From Haliea salexigens DSM 19537 (GTDB taxonomy: Bacteria; Pseudomonadota; Gammaproteobacteria; Pseudomonadales; Halieaceae), in the NCBI RefSeq assembly GCF_000423125.1, contig NZ_AUHJ01000011.1, forward strand, positions 62,001-126,000: a DNA stretch of 64,000 bases. The letters run 5' to 3'. Below the pieces are notes generated by a model that searched no databases, had not been told where the DNA came from, and saw only the letters and a program-made list of their open reading frames with translations. The position numbers and the translations under genes are program-made. Of this stretch, positions 60,392 through 64,000 are shown in pieces (position 1 is the first letter of the stretch; each line of letters opens with the position of its first letter).

Positions 60392-61675
60392 CTAACTATA
60401 GCGGGCGATCGCCCGCCAACCAATATCATTGCGTCGGGTGACGCCGTCCCAGTGAATATGCTGCGCGGCGTCGTAGCAGCTTTGCTGGGCGGCGGCGATA
60501 TCCTCACCCAGCGCAGTGACGCAGAGCACGCGGCCGCCATTGGTGACCACCTCATCGCCCGCAAGGGCCGTACCGGCGTGGAACACCTTGACGGTCTCCG
60601 CGAAGGGGTAATCCAGTCCGGTAATGGGCAAGCCCTTGGCGTAGTCACCCGGATACCCGCCGGCGGCCAGTACCACACCAATGGCGCAGCGCGGGTCCCA
60701 GGTGGCGGTGGCGCGGTCCAGGTGCCCGTCCAGGGCGGCATTGCACAGGCCGGCGAGGTCGGATTGCAGGCGCAGCATGATAGGTTGCGTTTCCGGATCG
60801 CCGAAACGGCAGTTGTATTCGATCACCTTCGGTTCGCCGCTGGACGAGATCATCAGCCCCGCGTAGAGAAACCCCGTATAGTCATTGCCCTCGGCAGCCA
60901 TGCCGCGCACGGTGGGCAGGATGACCTCATCCATCACCCGCTGGAACACGGCGTCGGTGACGACCGGTGCCGGCGAGTAGGCGCCCATGCCGCCCGTGTT
61001 GGGGCCGGTGTCGCCATCGCCGATGCGTTTGTGGTCCTGGCTGGTGGCCATGGGCAGCACATTCTTGCCATCCACCATAACGATAAAACTGGCCTCTTCC
61101 CCTGCCAGAAACTCCTCGATCACCACGCGGCAGCCGGCATCGCCAAAGGCGTTGCCCGAGAGCATGTCGGTGACGGCGGCCTCGGCCTGGGCGAGGGTTT
61201 CGGCAACGATTACGCCTTTGCCCGCCGCCAGCCCATCAGCTTTCACCACAATGGGCGCACCCTGGCCGCGCAGGTAGGCGAGCGCGGGTTCCAGTTCGGT
61301 GAAGTTGGCGTAGGCCCCGGTGGGAATGCCGTGGCGGGCGAGGAAGTCTTTGGTGAAAGCCTTGGAGCCCTCAAGCTGCGCTGCACCCTTGCGCGGGCCG
61401 AAGCAGCGCAGGCCGCGTTCACTGAAATAATCGACTATGCCGGCGACCAGCGGCGCCTCGGGCCCGACGATGGTCAGGGCAATGCCCTCAGACTCGACAA
61501 ACTCGGCGAGTCCGGCAAAGTCCATGCTGTCGATGGCGACGTTGCGCAGCCCCGGTTCCGTTGCGGTGCCAGCATTTCCGGGCGCCACGTAGACACGGTC
61601 GACAGTGTCGCCCTGTGCCGCCTTCCAGGCGAGCGCGTGTTCGCGCCCACCGCTGCCTATCACCAGAATCTTCAT
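60392..61675 (-). CDS. purD: Phosphoribosylamine-glycine ligase PurD
   Basis: The product has 427 residues starting MKILVIGSGGREHALAWK. It has the ATP-grasp regions VVKADGLAAGKGVIVAETL, VIEEFLAGEEASFIVMVDG and SQDHKRIGDGDTGPNTGGMGAY, then EYNCRFGDPETQPIMLRL. It makes glycinamide ribonucleotide in purine synthesis. It follows purH by 14 bases in the dusB-fis-purH-purD unit. Confidence 0.98.
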   Translation of the reverse strand: MKILVIGSGGREHALAWKAAQGDTVDRVYVAPGNAGTATEPGLRNVAIDSMDFAGLAEFVESEGIALTIVGPEAPLVAGIVDYFSERGLRCFGPRKGAAQLEGSKAFTKDFLARHGIPTGAYANFTELEPALAYLRGQGAPIVVKADGLAAGKGVIVAETLAQAEAAVTDMLSGNAFGDAGCRVVIEEFLAGEEASFIVMVDGKNVLPMATSQDHKRIGDGDTGPNTGGMGAYSPAPVVTDAVFQRVMDEVILPTVRGMAAEGNDYTGFLYAGLMISSSGEPKVIEYNCRFGDPETQPIMLRLQSDLAGLCNAALDGHLDRATATWDPRCAIGVVLAAGGYPGDYAKGLPITGLDYPFAETVKVFHAGTALAGDEVVTNGGRVLCVTALGEDIAAAQQSCYDAAQHIHWDGVTRRNDIGWRAIARYS

Positions 61676-61689
61676 CAATGCTCTCTCGC

Positions 61690-63264
61690 TTAGTGGCGGA
61701 AATGGCGCATGCCGGTAAACACCATGGCCATGTCGTGTTCATCAGCGGCAGCAATGACTTCCTCGTCACGAATGGAGCCACCGGGCTGAATAACCGCCGC
61801 AATACCCGCCTTGCCAGCGTTGTCGATGCCATCGCGGAAAGGGAAGAACGCGTCGGATGCCATTACCGAGCCGCGTACGGCGAGGCCCGCGTGCTCGGCT
61901 TTGATGGCGGCGATGCGCGCCGAGTTCACGCGGCTCATCTGCCCCGCACCTACACCCACTGTCTGGCCATTTGCGGCGTACACGATGGCGTTGGATTTGA
62001 CGAATTTGGCGACTTTCCACGCAAACAGCAGGTCCAGCATCTGCTGCGTCGTGGGTTGCCGCTTGCTGACGATGCGCAAATCGCCACTCTCAACCATACC
62101 CAGGTCGCGATCTTGCACCAGCAGGCCGCCGTTCACCCTCTTGTAGTCCAGGGCCGGTTGGCTTTCGCTCCAGTTGCCACAGGCGAGCACCCGCACGTTC
62201 TGCTTGGCCGCCACCACCTCCTGCGCCCCGGCGCTGACCGCAGGGGCAATAATCACCTCAACGAACTGCCGTTCCACAATGGCCTGCGCCGTCTCCGCAT
62301 CCAGTTCGCGATTGAAGGCGATAATGCCGCCAAAGGCGGATTCGGGGTCGGTGGCAAAGGCGAGGTTGTACGCCTCCAGCAGGTTTGCGGCCACGGCAAC
62401 ACCGCAGGGATTGGCGTGCTTGACGATGACGCAGGCGGGCTCGGCAAAATTCTTCACGCACTCCAGCGCGGCGTCGGTATCCGCTACATTGTTGTAGGAC
62501 AGCTCCTTGCCCTGCAGTTGCCGGGCGGTGGCGATGCCGGCCTCGGCCGGTTGCGCCTCAACATAGAAGGCCGCTTTCTGATGCGGGTTCTCGCCATAGC
62601 GCATCTCCTGCGCCTTGTGGAACTGGGTGTTGAACGTGCGTGGGAACACTGGCGAACCGCCGGGGGCGAGTTTGCCGAAGTGGTTGGCAATGGCACCGTC
62701 GTAGGCGGCGGTGTGTTCGTAGGCGCGAATGGCGAGGTCGAAGCGGGTCGCCAGTGTGGTGGCGCCTTCATGGGTACGCATTTCCTCAATGATGCGTGTG
62801 TAGTCGCCGGCGTTGACCACAATGTTTACCCAGCGGTGGTTCTTCGCCGCGGCGCGCACCATGGTGGGCCCGCCAATGTCGATGTTCTCCACCGCGTCTT
62901 CCAGGGTGCAATCCGGCTTGGCGATGGTGGCCTCGAAGGGATAGAGGTTGACCACCACCATGTCGATGGCGTCAATACCGTGCTCGGCCATTACCGCGTC
63001 GTCTTGCCCGCGCCGCGCCAGTATCCCGCCGTGTATTGTTGGATGCAGGGTCTTCACGCGCCCGTCCATCATTTCCGGGAAGCCGGTGTGGTCTGCCACT
63101 TCGGTGACTTCCAGGCCGGTGTCGCGCAGCAGGCGATAGGTGCCGCCGGTCGAGAGCAGCGCCACGCCGAGCGCCTGCAGTTCGGTGGCGAATTCGACGA
63201 TGCCGGTTTTATCGGAGACGCTGATAAGTGCGCGTCGAACGGGTACGAGGTGAGAGTCGCTCAT
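61690..63264 (-). CDS. purH: Bifunctional AICAR transformylase / IMP cyclohydrolase PurH
   Basis: The 524-residue protein has an N-terminal IMP cyclohydrolase domain ([61 protein letters not shown]) and a C-terminal transformylase domain ([62 protein letters not shown]). It performs the last two purine synthesis steps. It follows fis by 17 bases. Confidence 0.98.
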   Translation of the reverse strand: MSDSHLVPVRRALISVSDKTGIVEFATELQALGVALLSTGGTYRLLRDTGLEVTEVADHTGFPEMMDGRVKTLHPTIHGGILARRGQDDAVMAEHGIDAIDMVVVNLYPFEATIAKPDCTLEDAVENIDIGGPTMVRAAAKNHRWVNIVVNAGDYTRIIEEMRTHEGATTLATRFDLAIRAYEHTAAYDGAIANHFGKLAPGGSPVFPRTFNTQFHKAQEMRYGENPHQKAAFYVEAQPAEAGIATARQLQGKELSYNNVADTDAALECVKNFAEPACVIVKHANPCGVAVAANLLEAYNLAFATDPESAFGGIIAFNRELDAETAQAIVERQFVEVIIAPAVSAGAQEVVAAKQNVRVLACGNWSESQPALDYKRVNGGLLVQDRDLGMVESGDLRIVSKRQPTTQQMLDLLFAWKVAKFVKSNAIVYAANGQTVGVGAGQMSRVNSARIAAIKAEHAGLAVRGSVMASDAFFPFRDGIDNAGKAGIAAVIQPGGSIRDEEVIAAADEHDMAMVFTGMRHFRH

Positions 63265-63281
63265 GGTTTTTGGGTTGCCTG

Positions 63282-63590
63282 TCAGCTTTTGTCGGAAATG
63301 AGTTGGTACTGTTTGAGTTTCTTGCGCAGGGTGCCGCGGTTCAGTCCCAGCATGTGGGACGCCCGCGTCTGGTTGTTGCGGGTGTAGTCCATGACCGCGC
63401 GCAGCAACGGGGCTTCCACCTCGGCCAGAACGAGGTTGTAGAAGTCGGTTGTCGACTGGCCATCCAGCGCTTCAAGGTATTCGCCCACGGCCCGTGCCAC
63501 GGCATCGTGCAGCCGCTCGGGTGCGGGCTCGGGGAGCGCGCTGGCGGGCTGGGTGTCAGGGTGTAGTGAGGGTGGTTCGAGGTCTTTCAT
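63282..63590 (-). CDS. fis: Nucleoid-associated protein Fis
   Basis: The 102-residue protein ends with the highly conserved Fis helix-turn-helix: [36 protein letters not shown]. The N-terminal part is Pro-rich and variable. Fis bends DNA and affects rRNA and purine operon transcription. It overlaps dusB by 4 bases (ATGA), the normal dusB-fis arrangement. Confidence 0.97.
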   Translation of the reverse strand: MKDLEPPSLHPDTQPASALPEPAPERLHDAVARAVGEYLEALDGQSTTDFYNLVLAEVEAPLLRAVMDYTRNNQTRASHMLGLNRGTLRKKLKQYQLISDKS

Positions 63591-64000
63591 GCCGCAAGGT
63601 TCTCTGCGCCGGTGCGCGTAAAGAGACGATCAATCATGTGTAGCTGGGCGCTACTGTCGGCCAGGGCATTGAAGGCGGCCCGGTGCGTCAGCCACTGTGG
63701 TTGGTGTTGCAGGAACCAGCCGACGTGCTTGCGCGCAATGCGCGGGCCGAGGAAGTCGCCATAGAACCCGTGCAGGGCGCGAACGTGTGCGTGCAGCAGG
63801 CCGACTTGTTGTTCCAATGACGGCGCCGAAGGTGTTACACCACTGGCCAGTCGCCCGGCGATCTGTCCGCACAGCCAGGGGCGGCCCTGGGCGGCGCGGC
63901 CGATCATGACGCCGGCGGCCCCGGTGTGGCGAAGCACGGCCTCGGCTTTCTCGGCGGAATCGATATCGCCGTTGGCGTAGACCGGCATATCGACCGCCGC
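63587..64000 (-). CDS. dusB: tRNA-dihydrouridine synthase DusB, C-terminal part (cut by window end)
   Basis: The open frame continues past base 64000, so only about 137 C-terminal residues are visible. It contains [19 protein letters not shown], the FMN-phosphate-binding [16 protein letters not shown], and the helical tail with [14 protein letters not shown]. DusB reduces uridine in tRNA D-loops. It leads the dusB-fis-purH-purD unit. The true start lies outside the window. Confidence 0.95.
   Translation of the reverse strand, partial: AAVDMPVYANGDIDSAEKAEAVLRHTGAAGVMIGRAAQGRPWLCGQIAGRLASGVTPSAPSLEQQVGLLHAHVRALHGFYGDFLGPRIARKHVGWFLQHQPQWLTHRAAFNALADSSAQLHMIDRLFTRTGAENLAA

Noticed and set aside
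60353-63387. Two long open frames antisense to purD and purH
   Set aside because: Both purine enzymes are complete on the minus strand; the antisense frames are composition artefacts.

Overview
The window is about 60% GC, densely packed chromosomal DNA of a gammaproteobacterium. The gene content and order point to the Pseudomonas/Cellvibrionales side, possibly the marine Halieaceae (OM60/NOR5) group; that placement is inference. The evidence is the rpsU-yqeY-dnaG-rpoD macromolecular-synthesis operon, trpGDC next to a Vfr/CRP-type regulator, an OsmC-like protein and coq7, dusB-fis-purH-purD, the AmgK-MurU cell-wall recycling pair, and lptD-surA-pdxA.

Layout. 1-9.6 kb: accessory and housekeeping genes (DUF885 hydrolase, YebC-family regulator, YghU-type glutathione transferase, DUF2058 protein, DUF4136 lipoprotein, an overlapping SnoaL-like/cytochrome P450 pair, a CAU-anticodon tRNA, a secreted protein with an apparent internal duplication, a GT2 glycosyltransferase with a helical-repeat tail). 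9.6-14.3 kb: rpoD, dnaG, yqeY and rpsU on the minus strand. 14.5-16.5 kb: tsaD, folB, folK. 16.5-19.8 kb: cca, apaH, apaG, rsmA on the minus strand.

19.8-43.8 kb is a surface-polysaccharide island. It lies exactly between rsmA and pdxA, which are neighbours in the classical lptD-surA-pdxA-rsmA-apaG-apaH operon. It holds an ABC-2 exporter pair, a wzz-wecA pair, an RfaH-type antiterminator, a decayed gmd-fcl remnant, and a leader with a dyad and an ops-like element. After these comes a long forward operon: MarR-like EPS regulator, Wzx, acyltransferase, Wzy/ligase, two GT4, FkbM methyltransferase, GT2, bi-domain oxidoreductase, a putative antitoxin with a zeta-type toxin, heparinase II/III-like protein, GT4 and WecB. 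A reverse-strand pair of membrane proteins closes the island. WecA would load a sugar on undecaprenyl phosphate, the transferases extend it, Wzx flips it and Wzy/Wzz polymerise it.

43.8-50.3 kb: pdxA, surA, lptD (minus), then amgK, murU (plus). 50.3-58.5 kb: rpe-trpE-methyltransferase, a reverse TonB-dependent receptor, then trpGDC. 58.5-64 kb: vfr-like, osmC-like, coq7, purD, purH, fis and a dusB gene cut by the window end.

The most interesting signals are all in the island: its insertion into a conserved operon, the RfaH/ops arrangement, a 10-G tract inside wzx, the gmd-fcl scar, composition mosaicism within wzy, and a zeta-type toxin module translationally coupled into the polysaccharide operon.
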